Below, one piece after another: positions 47,052 through 56,575 of a stretch of 64,000 nt of DNA (the stretch's first letter is position 1; the number at the start of each line of letters is the position of its first letter). The translations under genes and the position numbers were made by a program. Below the pieces are notes generated by a model, which searched no databases, was not told the origin of the DNA, and was given only the letters and a program-made list of their open reading frames with translations. Source of the stretch: Sphingobium sp. YR768 (GTDB taxonomy: Bacteria > Pseudomonadota > Alphaproteobacteria > Sphingomonadales > Sphingomonadaceae); the NCBI RefSeq assembly GCF_900111125.1, contig NZ_FOGE01000017.1:56464-120463 (forward strand). Reading direction: 5' to 3'.

Positions 47052-47405
47052 GGTGATTTTCCTTCCCTGAATGTCTGTTTCCGATCCGGTGTGGATCATG
47101 CCAACAGCACTGCAGGGGGCGTGCCAGTTTTGAAAAACGGCGGATTTCCGCCAAAAATCAAATATCAAAATTTACATACCATGAACAATATGCAAATTAG
47201 ACGGAATAATTCCCAAATATCAGCAAAATGCACATCACATGCCCGATGGGTCGGCGGATTAATCGAGAAATATGTCTCTTAACCTTTTCTCAACCAGCCC
47301 GGCGCAGCCTGTTGGTACGGCTGCACGTTGGGGCGGGTGTGTGGCAGGCAACTTCCGGCCTATAGGGGACGGGAAGCAGGAACGGATAAAAGCATCGGGT
47401 TGCCC
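47052..47405. other. 354-bp intergenic region, partly AT-rich
   Basis: No gene seen. The part 47150-47290 is much richer in A/T than the flanks and holds TTAA-CCTTTTC-TCAA (47279-47293), one mismatch from the CtrA box TTAA-N7-TTAA. The promoters of the divergent small secreted protein and the GGEEF gene must lie here. Confidence 0.5.
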
Positions 47406-48404
47406 ATGACGCCACATGATCGACTGACCGACGAACCGGGGCGCATCGCTGCGCTGCGTCGTTACGATATCCTCGATACGCCGTCGGAGGGGGCTTTCGA
47501 CAAGATCACCGATCTTGTCCGCACGCTGGTCGGCGTGCCGATTTCCGCCGTCTCACTGATCGATACCGACCGGCAATGGTTCAAGTCGCTGGCCGGGCTG
47601 GACGGCACGGAAACGCCCCGCAGCGTCGCCTTTTGCGATTACGCCATCCGGCAGGACGAACCGCTAGTCGTGCCGGATGCCTGCGCCGACGCGCGCTTTT
47701 GCGACAATCCGCTGGTGACGGGCGATCCGGGTATCCGCAGCTATGCCGGCGTGCCGCTGCGCACGCCCGATGGCTATAATGTCGGTTCGCTCTGTGCCGT
47801 CGATACCCGCACGCGCGATTTCGCGCCCGAACAGTTGGCGATCCTGCAAGGCCTGGCCCCGATCGTGGTCGAACAGATGGAATTGCGGCTGCTGGCCGAG
47901 CGGGACGGGCTGAGCGGCGCGCTCACCCGCCGTGCCTTCGTCGCCGCGATCGACCGGCAGATCGCGCTCTTCATCCGGCACCAGAGGCCCGCCGCGCTGA
48001 TCCTGCTGGACATCGACCATTTCAAGCAGGTGAACGACAGTCATGGCCACCCCGTTGGCGATCGCGTGATCGAAGCGGTGGCGCACTGCTGCGCCACCCT
48101 CTCGCGTCCCAGCGATTCGCTGGGGCGACTGGGTGGTGAAGAATTCGCCTTGCTGCTGCCCGAAACCGCGCAGGAGGACGCGCTGGCCGCCGCGCAGCGC
48201 TTCTGCGATGCGGTCGCCGCGCTCACTATCCCGCATTATCCGCCGCTGCATGTCACCGCCAGCTTCGGCGTGGCGGCGATCGGCCCGGACCGCATGACCA
48301 GCCAGAGCTGGCTCGCCGCTGCCGACGCGGCCCTCTATGTCGCCAAGCGATCGGGCCGCAACCGGGTCGAACTGGCCGCCGCTCCGACCGCGCAGGCCGC
48401 CTGA
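47406..48404 (+). CDS. GAF-domain diguanylate cyclase
   Basis: 332 residues. A GAF domain (about 25-165; CDYAIRQDEPLVVPDACADARF and YAGVPLRTPDGYNVGSLCAVD, first parts) senses an unknown signal. The C-terminal GGEEF domain has ILLDIDHFKQVNDSHGHPVGD and an intact GGEEF site at about 240-244. RPSD lies exactly five residues before it, a complete inhibitory I-site, so c-di-GMP feedback is likely. Start set at ATG 47406, just before the conserved part. Confidence 0.93.
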   Translation: MTPHDRLTDEPGRIAALRRYDILDTPSEGAFDKITDLVRTLVGVPISAVSLIDTDRQWFKSLAGLDGTETPRSVAFCDYAIRQDEPLVVPDACADARFCDNPLVTGDPGIRSYAGVPLRTPDGYNVGSLCAVDTRTRDFAPEQLAILQGLAPIVVEQMELRLLAERDGLSGALTRRAFVAAIDRQIALFIRHQRPAALILLDIDHFKQVNDSHGHPVGDRVIEAVAHCCATLSRPSDSLGRLGGEEFALLLPETAQEDALAAAQRFCDAVAALTIPHYPPLHVTASFGVAAIGPDRMTSQSWLAAADAALYVAKRSGRNRVELAAAPTAQAA

Positions 48405-48544
48405 TCCGATCCTGCTATTGTGCCCGACGGGACATGATCGGGAAAGGCTTTGTCACGAAACTGCAATGCAAACGTCACGATGGAGTCTTCGAATCGTCAT
48501 AGTAGCGCCTTCGCCGCCAGATCCGGCGGTGGAGAAGATGCCCC

Positions 48545-49234
48545 ATGCGTTCGACCGCTCGTCTTTTGTTCAGCCTGCCCGCGCTTGCCATGCTGGCGCT
48601 GCCCGCCGCCGCCCATGCCAGCGAAGATGAACAGCTCTGGGCCACCACCAGCGCGACGGTGAAGCTCAGCGATCACTGGCGCCTGTCGCAGGAAATCGTC
48701 GCGCGCCTGAGCAACGACCGCAACGGCCTCTATGAAATCGAATCCAACACGCTGCTGGGCTATAAAGTCTCGAAGGCGGTGACGGTCTGGGCCGGCTACA
48801 CCCATGACCCGCAATATAATGGCGGCGACTTCACCGTGATGGAGCATCGCGGTCGCCAGCAGGTGACGTTCGACAATATCGCCAGGATCGGCCCGGTGTC
48901 GGTCAGCGCCCGCCTGCGCATGGAAGAACGGTGGCGTGAGGGGATCGACGGCACTGCCTGGCGCCTGCGCCCCTATGTGAAGCTGGTCCTGCCGTTCAAG
49001 GAAGGCAGCAAGACCGCACTCATACTCAGCCATGAAAGCTTCTTCGATCTCAACAAGACCAATTTCCAGCGCGTGCAGGGGGAGGAGCGGATGCGCAACC
49101 TGATCGCCATCACCACCCCGCTGACGAAGAATGTGAATGCGGAAATCGGCTATCTCCACCAGCACGGCTTCCGCCCCGATGCGGACGACAGCAACGACAA
49201 TGTTGCATCCGTTTCGCTCAGCTTCAATTTTTAG
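48545..49234 (+). CDS. DUF2490 family outer-membrane-type protein
   Basis: 229 residues. Signal peptide about 1-26 (LLFSLPALAMLALPAAAHA), then alternating strands with aromatic residues (EQLWATTSATVKLSDHWRL, VTVWAGYTHDPQYN) and a C-terminal phenylalanine (VSLSFNF), the sign of a small beta-barrel. DUF2490 has no known function. Confidence 0.87.
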   Translation: MRSTARLLFSLPALAMLALPAAAHASEDEQLWATTSATVKLSDHWRLSQEIVARLSNDRNGLYEIESNTLLGYKVSKAVTVWAGYTHDPQYNGGDFTVMEHRGRQQVTFDNIARIGPVSVSARLRMEERWREGIDGTAWRLRPYVKLVLPFKEGSKTALILSHESFFDLNKTNFQRVQGEERMRNLIAITTPLTKNVNAEIGYLHQHGFRPDADDSNDNVASVSLSFNF

Positions 49235-49246
49235 GGGCTTCCATAT

Positions 49247-49345
49247 CCGTTCGGGCTGAGCGAAGTCGAAGCCCATTGCTGAACGCAGTGAAGCATGCTT
49301 CGCTTGCCGCTCAGCAGACCCTTCGACTTCGCTCAGGGCGAACGG
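49247..49345. repeat. dispersed inverted repeat, family B, copy 2
   Basis: CCGTTCGGGCTGAGCGAAGT (49247-49266, continuing CGAAG) is inverted as CTTCGACTTCGCTCAGGGCG (49321-49340, continuing AACGG); two mismatches in 25 bp. The middle also pairs partly (GCTGA and TCAGC). It matches the repeat at 27718-27812 and begins 13 nt after the DUF2490 stop. Confidence 0.85.
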
Positions 49346-49464
49346 CGTTTTATGGCTGAGACGCTCTGTTAGTGCAAAACGGAGATTGTCTGGAGTCATC
49401 TTCGTTTTGAGATAGTCTATTGATCCACCAGCCTTTTCCCCGACCATCAGGGGGAGGGGAAGGG

Positions 49465-52263
49465 ATGCGTCTCAGCTGGCCGGAAATTCGCGCGAATGCC
49501 GCCCATTTTTCGGAGGAATGGCGCGACCAGGGCTATGAAAAGGGCCAGACGCAAAGCTTCTACGATGAATTTTTCGCGGTCTTCGGCGTGCCGCGCAAAC
49601 AGGTGGCGGTCTACGAACAGCGGGTGAAGGCGCTCGATCCGCGCCGGACCGGTGGCTTCATCGACCTGTTCTGGCCCGGTACGCTGATTGTCGAACAGAA
49701 GAGCATCGGTCGCAATCTCGACCGCGCCATGACGCAGGCGCTCGACTATCATGACTGGCTGCCCGAAGAGCAGCGGCCGCGCCACATGATGGTGTGCGAT
49801 TTCCAGCGCTTCGAACTGCTCGATCTGGAAACGCGGCAGCACTGGCATTTCCCACTGCCCGACCTCAAACGCCATGTCGAGGCGTTCGATTTCATCCTGG
49901 GCGCCAAGCCACGGCTGCTGCGCAACCAGTCGCCGGTCAATCGCAAGGCGACCGACCTGATGGGCCGGCTGCATAATGCACTCGCCGCGCGGGGCTATAT
50001 CGGTCATGATCTGGAACGGCTGCTCGTCCGCCTGCTCTTCATCCTCTTCGCCGACGACACCGGCATTTTCCAGCAGCGCGAACAATTTCTCCTCTTTCTC
50101 GAAACCCGCACCAGCGCCGATGGGCGCGATCTTGGCCGCTGGCTGATCGAATTGTTCGAAATACTCGATACCCCGCCCGAACGCCGGCAACAGGGGCTGG
50201 ACGCGGACCTTGCCGAATTTCCCTATATCAACGGCGCGCTTTTTTCCGCCCGAATCGCGACGCCGGTGTTCGACCGGGCGATGCGCCAGATGTTGCTCGA
50301 CGCCAGCCTGTTCAACTGGGGGGAGGTGTCGCCCGCCATTTTCGGCTCGCTGTTCGAAAGCGTGATCGACAAGGTCACACGCCGCAAACAGGGCGCCCAT
50401 TACACGCCCGAAGAAGCCATATTGAAGGTGATCGGCCCGCTGTTCCTGGACGATCTGCGGGCCGAATTCGATCGGGCCTGTGCGCTGCGCTCCGGCCGGG
50501 ACGCCGCGCTGCGCCGTTTGCAGGACAGGATGGCGGGGCTGACCTTCCTCGATCCGGCCTGTGGCGCGGGCAATTTCCTGGTGGTCGCCTATCGCGAATT
50601 GCGCGAGTTGGAGCGGGAGATTATTCGCGAAAGGCTGATCGTCGGCGGTCCGGTGCAGCAGGTGCTGGACGTCGCCGACCTGACGCGCCTCAACGTCGAT
50701 CGCTTCCACGGCATGGAGATAGACGAATTTCCCAGCCAGATCGCGCAGGTCGCTTTGTGGATGACCGATCATATCGCCAACACCCGGCTGGGCGAGGATT
50801 TCGGCCGCCCCTATGCCCGCATCCCTCTCGTCACGGCGCCAAACATCCGCCATTGCGACGCGCTGGAGACGGACTGGGCGACCCTGCTGCCGCCCGAAAC
50901 ATGTCGCTACATCGTCGGCAACCCGCCCTTCATCGGCGCCAAATATCAGACGGAGGCGCAACGCGCGCAGGTGCGCCGCCTCGCCGCCCTGCCGGGCAGC
51001 GGCGGCACGCTCGACTATGTCGCCGCCTGGTTCCTCAAGGGTGCCCGCTTTGCCGCGGTGGGTGGCGCGCATATCGCCTTCGTCGTGACCAACAGCATCG
51101 TGCAGGGCGAACAGGTGGCGCAACTCTGGCCGCTGATCTTCCGCGAAGGGATGGAAATCACCTTCGCCCATCGCCCCTTCGTCTGGCCCGGCCGCGCGGC
51201 GGTGCATTGCGTGATCATCGGCCTCGCCCCGCAAATCAGCGCAGCGAAGGACAAGCGCTTGTTCAGCTATGCCGATTCCAAAGGCGAACCTAACGAGACG
51301 CGCCATGCAGCGCTGAATGCCTATCTGATCGACGCCGCACAATTGGACCGGCATCTGGTGGTGAAGGAGGAAGGTCGGCCGATCAATGGCGCTCGACGGC
51401 TGAAAACCGGGGTCCAGATGATCGACAACGGATTCTATACGTTCGATGATGAAGAACGATCATTTTTTTTGTCGGAAGAACCCCGTGCGGAGCCTCTGTT
51501 CCGGAAATTCATCGGTGGCGAGGAATATATAAACGGTTTCCACCGCTGGATATTATATCTGGTGGATGCGCCAGCCGATATGGTGCGGACATTGCCTCTG
51601 GTCCGGCAGCGGATCGCAGCCGTTCGTCAATATCGGGCAGCGAGCAACCGGACCAGCACCGCCAAAATGGCCATGGAGCCGATGCGCCTTGGCGTCGACG
51701 AAAGGCTTGACTCAGCCTATCTGGTCATCCCCAACACCAGCTCCGAAAGGCGCGATTATGTGCCCATCGGATGGCTGGAGCCGGACGTCGTCGCCAATCA
51801 GAAACTGCGCATTCTGCCCGATGCAACCCTCTGGGATTTCGGCATCCTGACCAGCCAGATGCATATGGCCTGGATGCGCCAGATCAGCGGCCGGATGAAG
51901 AGCGACTATATGTATTCGGTTGGCGTAGTGTACAACAACTTCCCCTGGCCCGACGCCACTCCCGCCCAGCGCGCGCAGGTGGAGGCGCTGGCGCAGGCGG
52001 TGCTGGATGCGCGCGCGCTGCCCAAGAACGCCACCTCGACGCTGGCGGACCTCTATGATCCCGACACCATGCCCGCCGAACTGCGCCGGGCGCATCGCGA
52101 TCTCGATCAGGCGGTCGACCGGCTCTACCGCAAATCGCCTTTCGGATCGGACCGGGAACGAGTGGAGCATCTCTTCGCGCTCTATCAGGCACTGGTCGAT
52201 CCGATCGGCCGACAAGCGGCGCAACGGCCACGCCGCATCAGACGGAAGTCGGGGGAGGGGTGA
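49465..52263 (+). CDS. MmeI-like type IIL restriction-modification enzyme (single chain)
   Basis: 932 residues. The N-terminal nuclease has FIDLFWPG and VEQKS: D67, E77 and K79 with the spacing of MmeI D70/E80/K82. A helical linker (about 180-330) leads to an adenine-N6 methyltransferase with LDPACGAGNFL (about 361-371) and NPPF (about 486-489). A target-recognition and C-terminal region fills about 650-932, with HRWILYLVDAPADMV and SSERRDYVPIGWLEP as in this family. It would methylate one strand and cut about two turns away if SAM-dependent cleavage is intact. GGGGAAGGG precedes ATG 49465. Confidence 0.9.
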   Translation: MRLSWPEIRANAAHFSEEWRDQGYEKGQTQSFYDEFFAVFGVPRKQVAVYEQRVKALDPRRTGGFIDLFWPGTLIVEQKSIGRNLDRAMTQALDYHDWLPEEQRPRHMMVCDFQRFELLDLETRQHWHFPLPDLKRHVEAFDFILGAKPRLLRNQSPVNRKATDLMGRLHNALAARGYIGHDLERLLVRLLFILFADDTGIFQQREQFLLFLETRTSADGRDLGRWLIELFEILDTPPERRQQGLDADLAEFPYINGALFSARIATPVFDRAMRQMLLDASLFNWGEVSPAIFGSLFESVIDKVTRRKQGAHYTPEEAILKVIGPLFLDDLRAEFDRACALRSGRDAALRRLQDRMAGLTFLDPACGAGNFLVVAYRELRELEREIIRERLIVGGPVQQVLDVADLTRLNVDRFHGMEIDEFPSQIAQVALWMTDHIANTRLGEDFGRPYARIPLVTAPNIRHCDALETDWATLLPPETCRYIVGNPPFIGAKYQTEAQRAQVRRLAALPGSGGTLDYVAAWFLKGARFAAVGGAHIAFVVTNSIVQGEQVAQLWPLIFREGMEITFAHRPFVWPGRAAVHCVIIGLAPQISAAKDKRLFSYADSKGEPNETRHAALNAYLIDAAQLDRHLVVKEEGRPINGARRLKTGVQMIDNGFYTFDDEERSFFLSEEPRAEPLFRKFIGGEEYINGFHRWILYLVDAPADMVRTLPLVRQRIAAVRQYRAASNRTSTAKMAMEPMRLGVDERLDSAYLVIPNTSSERRDYVPIGWLEPDVVANQKLRILPDATLWDFGILTSQMHMAWMRQISGRMKSDYMYSVGVVYNNFPWPDATPAQRAQVEALAQAVLDARALPKNATSTLADLYDPDTMPAELRRAHRDLDQAVDRLYRKSPFGSDRERVEHLFALYQALVDPIGRQAAQRPRRIRRKSGEG

Positions 52264-52453
52264 TCGCTATCCTATCGGCCGCCGATCCCCTATCATGGAC
52301 CACGCTCTTTCCCCTGTGAACCGCCCATTCTCGGCCCTTTCCGCTGCGCAACAGAATTTCCAACATCGGCACAAAAATGACAATATCTGCGGGAAATATG
52401 CGAAGTTAAGCGCACGCTTGCCGCTCCCTCCGGCCGGGCTTATAGCGCCCTCC

Positions 52454-53578
52454 ATGACCGCCGAACCCTTCCGTTCCCAGCTAGCCGCGCTGGAGCAGCG
52501 CGGGCGGCTGCGTCGCCTGTCCCCCCGTGCCGGACGCGACTTCGCCTCTAATGACTATCTCGCCCTCGCCGGTGATCCGATGATCGCGCAGGCCGTGGCC
52601 GATGCCGTTGCGCGCGGCGTGCCGCTGGGGTCGGGCGGATCGCGCCTGCTGCGCGGCAATGCGCCCGAACATGAAGGGCTGGAGGCGAAAGCCGCCGATT
52701 TCTTCCGCACGCAGGCGGCCCTGTTCGTCGCCAACGGCTATGTCGGCAATCTCGCGCTTTTCTCCACCCTGCCGCAGCGCGGCGACCTGATCGTTGCGGA
52801 CGAACTGATCCATGCCAGCGCCCATGATGGCATGCGCATGAGCAAGGCTGCCGCCGTCTTCGCCCGCCATAATGACGTGCAGAGCTTCGCCGACCTGATC
52901 GCCGCCTTCCGCGCCGAAGGGGGGAAGGGCCGCATCTGGATCGCGGTGGAAACCCTCTATTCGATGGATGGCGACATGGCGCCGCTCGCCGATCTCGCAA
53001 AACTTGCTGCGCAGCATGACGCGATGCTGCTGCTGGACGAAGCCCATGGCACCGGCGTCTTCGGCCCCGGCGGGCGCGGCCTGTCGGCGGGCCTCGACGG
53101 CCTGCACAATGTCATCACCCTGCACACCTGCGGCAAGGCGATGGGGGCGGAGGGCGCGCTGATCTGCGGCCCGCGCATCCATGTCGACTATCTGGTCAAT
53201 CGCGCCCGCGCCTTCATCTTCTCCACCGCGCCCTCGCCGCTGATGGCGGTCGCCGTCTCCGCCGCGCTCGACCGGATCGAGCGGGCCGACGATCTGCGCG
53301 AACGCTTGAAGACGCTGCGACAGGACGCAGCGGAGGAAATCTGCGCCCCACTCGGCCTGCCTTCCCCGCGCAGCCAGATATTGCCGGTCATCCTGGGCGA
53401 CGATCCCCGCGCCATGGCCGCCGCCGCCGCCTTGCAGGAGGCCGGCTTCGACGTGCGCGGCATCCGCCCGCCGACCGTCCCGCCGGGCACCAGCCGCTTG
53501 CGGATCTCGCTGACGCTCAACGCCAGCCGGTCAGACGTCGCCGCGCTCGGCCGCGAATTGCAGCGGGTGATGCGATGA
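52454..53578 (+). CDS. bioF: 8-amino-7-oxononanoate synthase
   Basis: 374 residues, PLP-dependent alpha-oxoamine synthase. SNDYLALAGDP near the start, GSGGSRLLRGN (about 58-68), ETLYSMDGDMAPL, DEAHGTGVFGP (about 195-205) and PLP lysine K228 in HTCGKAMGAEGAL. Joins pimeloyl thioester and alanine in biotin synthesis. ALA synthase or KBL are less likely given coupling with bioD. The 190 bp before it show no full BioR palindrome. Confidence 0.93.
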   Translation: MTAEPFRSQLAALEQRGRLRRLSPRAGRDFASNDYLALAGDPMIAQAVADAVARGVPLGSGGSRLLRGNAPEHEGLEAKAADFFRTQAALFVANGYVGNLALFSTLPQRGDLIVADELIHASAHDGMRMSKAAAVFARHNDVQSFADLIAAFRAEGGKGRIWIAVETLYSMDGDMAPLADLAKLAAQHDAMLLLDEAHGTGVFGPGGRGLSAGLDGLHNVITLHTCGKAMGAEGALICGPRIHVDYLVNRARAFIFSTAPSPLMAVAVSAALDRIERADDLRERLKTLRQDAAEEICAPLGLPSPRSQILPVILGDDPRAMAAAAALQEAGFDVRGIRPPTVPPGTSRLRISLTLNASRSDVAALGRELQRVMR

Positions 53579-54207
53579 CCGTCCTGATCGTCACCGGCAC
53601 CGACACCGATATCGGCAAGACGGTCTTCGCCGCCGGCCTCGCCGGGGCGCTGGGCGCCTCCTACTGGAAGCCGGTACAGGCCGGGATCGATCCGTCGGGC
53701 GACAAGGAGAGGGTGGCTGCCCTCTCCGGCCTGCCGCCCGAAAAGATCCTGCCCGAAGCCTATCGCCTGAACACCCCGGCCTCTCCCCACCTTGCCGCGC
53801 GCATCGACGGTGTGAAGATCGACCTTGCCCGGCTGGCTCTGCCACAGGTCGAAGGACCGCTGGTGGTGGAGGGGGCAGGCGGCGTCCTGGTCCCCATCAC
53901 CGAAACGCTGACCATGGCGGACCTGTTCGCTTATTGGGGCCAACCTGTCATCCTGTGTGCGCGCACCGGCCTTGGCACCATCAACCACAGCCTGCTGAGC
54001 ATCGAGGCGTTGCGCGCGCGCAAGGTGCCGATCGCGGGCATCGCTTTCATCGGCGAAGCGCATGAGGAAAATCAGCGCATCATCCCGCAAATCGCCGGCC
54101 TGCCTTCGCTCGGCCGCCTGCCGCATCTCGATCCGCTCGATGCCGACAGCCTGAAACAGGCTTTTGCGGCGCATATCCGCCTTTCCGAAACTTTCAACCG
54201 CGGATAA
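53575..54207 (+). CDS. bioD: dethiobiotin synthetase
   Basis: 210 residues. P-loop VTGTDTDIGKTVF (about 6-18), KPVQAGID for the diamine substrate, and VEGAGGVLVPI (about 98-108). Closes the ureido ring from 7,8-diaminopelargonic acid with CO2 and ATP. Overlaps bioF by ATGA. Confidence 0.96.
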   Translation: MTVLIVTGTDTDIGKTVFAAGLAGALGASYWKPVQAGIDPSGDKERVAALSGLPPEKILPEAYRLNTPASPHLAARIDGVKIDLARLALPQVEGPLVVEGAGGVLVPITETLTMADLFAYWGQPVILCARTGLGTINHSLLSIEALRARKVPIAGIAFIGEAHEENQRIIPQIAGLPSLGRLPHLDPLDADSLKQAFAAHIRLSETFNRG

Positions 54208-54310
54208 TTTTCGACCAACGACATGGACAAGCCTGTTGGACGGGCGTTCAAGTCCGGCTCATGCCGGGCGCACTAAGCGGCCCGATCTGTCACAAGCAAG
54301 GGATGCTTTG

Positions 54311-56350
54311 ATGAACAAACTCCTCCTGGGCGCCGCCGCCAGCGCGCTCGCCCTGGCCGCCACCGTCGCCCATGCCGATCAGGCCGCCGCGCCGACGGCA
54401 GCCCCCGCCGCCAAGCCCACCTATGGCAGCTACGGCTTCGACGCCACGGGCATGGACAAGTCGGTCAAGCCTGGCGACGATTTCTATGATTACGCCAATG
54501 GCACCTGGGCGAAGAACACGCCGATCCCGGCCGACAAGTCCAACTATGGCGCGTTCAACACGTTGGACGATCTGTCGCGCGAACGCACGAAGGGCATTCT
54601 CGAAGCGGCGCAGAGCGATCCCAACAGCAAGATCGGCAATGCCTATGCCAGCTATATGGACGCCGCCACGGTCGAGGCGAAGGGCATGGCCCCGATCCTG
54701 CCCTGGTTGACCGAGGTCAAGGGCGTCACCGATCTCGCCTCCTACGCCAAGGTCGCGGCCAAGGCTGCTCGCGCCGGCGTGCCCGGCCCGTTCCGTTTCT
54801 ATGTGGGGCAGGATGACAAGGAACCCGAAACCTACATCCTCTCGATGATGCAGGGGGGGCTGGGCCTGCCCGACCGCGACTATTATCTGGAAGCGGGCGA
54901 CAAGATGGCCGCGATCCGCACCGCCTATGTCGCGCATCTGGAAAAGATGCTGACGCTGGTCGGCGAGAAGGATGCCAAGGCCCGCGCCGCCGCGCTGATG
55001 GCGTTCGAAACGGAGATCGCCAAGGTCCACTGGACCCAGGTCGACAGCCGCGACGCCGACAAGACCTATAACAAAATGACGCTGGCCCAGCTTCAGCAGG
55101 CCGCGCCCGGCTTCGACTTCGCGGCTTTCTACGCCGCCAATAATCTCAAGCCCACCGAACTGCTGGTCGCCCAGCCCAGCGCGATCACCGGCGAAGCGGC
55201 GCTGATCGCGAAAACCCCGGTCGGGGTGCTCAAGGACGCGCTGCTGCTCTCCAGCCTGCACGCCTATGCCGACTATCTGCCCGACAGCGTCGCCAGCGCC
55301 GACTTCGCCTTCTACGGCACCACGCTGTCGGGTACGCCCGAGCGCGAGGAACGGTGGAAGCGCGGCGCGACCTTCCTCAAGGAATCGCTCGGCGAAGAAG
55401 TCGGCAAGGCCTATGTCGCGCAATATTTCCCGCCCGAAACCAAGGCGGCGATGGACGTGCTGGTCAAGAATGTGCTCGCCGCCATGGGCCGTCGCATCGA
55501 CGCCCTGCCATGGATGAGCGACACGGCCAAGGCCCGCGCCCACAAGAAGCTGGCCGCCTTCACCCCCAAGATCGGCTATCCCGACAAGTGGCGAGACTAT
55601 GCCGGGCTGGACGTGAAGCGCGACGACCTGCTGGGCAATGCGCAGCGCTCCAACGCCTTCGAGTTCGACTATAATATCGGCAAGCTCGGCAAGCCCATCT
55701 ATCGCTGGGAATGGGGCATGACGCCGATGGAAATCAACGCCTATGCCAATTTCGGCATGGTGGAGATCGTCTTCCCCGCCGCGATCCTGCAACCGCCCTT
55801 CTTCGATCCGCATGCCGATCCGGCGGTCAATTATGGCGGCATCGGCGCGGTGATCGGCCATGAACTCAGCCATCATTTCGACGATCAGGGCGCGAAATAT
55901 GACGAGACGGGCAAGCTCAACCAGTGGTGGACCGATCAGGACGTCGCCAATTTCAAGGCGCTGACGCAGAAGCTGGGCGCGCAGTACGACGCCTATGAGC
56001 CCTTCCCCGGCGCGCATGTGAAGGGCGCCTTCACCATGGGCGAGAATATCGGCGACCTTGGCGGTCTGGCTGTCGCGCTCGACGCCTATCATGCCTCGCT
56101 CGGCGGCAAGAAGGCGCCGGTGATCGACGGGCTTACCGGCGACCAGCGCTTCTTCCTGGGCTGGGCGCAGGTATGGCGCCGCAATTATCGCGAAGCCAAT
56201 CTGCGCCAGCGCCTCGTCACTGATCCGCACGCTCCGTCGCAATATCGCACCGACATCGTGCGCAATTTCGACAGCTGGTATGATGCGTTCAAGCCCGCAC
56301 CCGGCGGCAAAATCTACCTCGCGCCCAAGGATCGCGTGAAGATCTGGTAA
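54311..56350 (+). CDS. M13-family metallopeptidase (neprilysin/PepO-like)
   Basis: 679 residues. Signal peptide about 1-23 (LLLGAAASALALAATVAHA). The substrate-binding NAYANF region (about 477-482) is followed by the zinc motif HELSH (about 518-522) and the third ligand in GENIGDLGG (about 577-585). A secreted or periplasmic oligopeptidase. M13 proteins are common in sphingomonads. It separates bioFD from bioA. GGGATGCTTTG precedes ATG 54311. Confidence 0.95.
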   Translation: MNKLLLGAAASALALAATVAHADQAAAPTAAPAAKPTYGSYGFDATGMDKSVKPGDDFYDYANGTWAKNTPIPADKSNYGAFNTLDDLSRERTKGILEAAQSDPNSKIGNAYASYMDAATVEAKGMAPILPWLTEVKGVTDLASYAKVAAKAARAGVPGPFRFYVGQDDKEPETYILSMMQGGLGLPDRDYYLEAGDKMAAIRTAYVAHLEKMLTLVGEKDAKARAAALMAFETEIAKVHWTQVDSRDADKTYNKMTLAQLQQAAPGFDFAAFYAANNLKPTELLVAQPSAITGEAALIAKTPVGVLKDALLLSSLHAYADYLPDSVASADFAFYGTTLSGTPEREERWKRGATFLKESLGEEVGKAYVAQYFPPETKAAMDVLVKNVLAAMGRRIDALPWMSDTAKARAHKKLAAFTPKIGYPDKWRDYAGLDVKRDDLLGNAQRSNAFEFDYNIGKLGKPIYRWEWGMTPMEINAYANFGMVEIVFPAAILQPPFFDPHADPAVNYGGIGAVIGHELSHHFDDQGAKYDETGKLNQWWTDQDVANFKALTQKLGAQYDAYEPFPGAHVKGAFTMGENIGDLGGLAVALDAYHASLGGKKAPVIDGLTGDQRFFLGWAQVWRRNYREANLRQRLVTDPHAPSQYRTDIVRNFDSWYDAFKPAPGGKIYLAPKDRVKIW

Positions 56351-56359
56351 CAGAAACAG

Positions 56360-56397
56360 GCCGGGCCGGGTCGCAAACGAATCCGGTCCGGCGCATT
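56360..56397 (+). terminator. terminator after the M13 peptidase gene
   Basis: GCCGGGCCGGGT and ATCCGGTCCGGC pair at 10 of 12 positions with a 9-nt loop, 9 nt past the stop, followed by GCATTTTG. Confidence 0.7.
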
Positions 56398-56575
56398 TTG
56401 CTGCGGCGCAATATTGTTGCTGCGGCGAACGGACCGCTTTGCGGGACGGGCTGCTGGAACCGTTCCGGCCGCCTTTTGAATCCCACGACTCGCCGTTCCC
56501 CCCCTTTTCCCGCTGGAACGTTTTCAACAGCTTGACCGTCTGATTGTCATCATATTGGTCAAGAGGAGAAGAACG

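Noticed and set aside
52264..52453. BioR operator before bioF
   Set aside because: Only a half-site (CTTATAG) is present near 52440; no TTATAGATAA-type palindrome was found.
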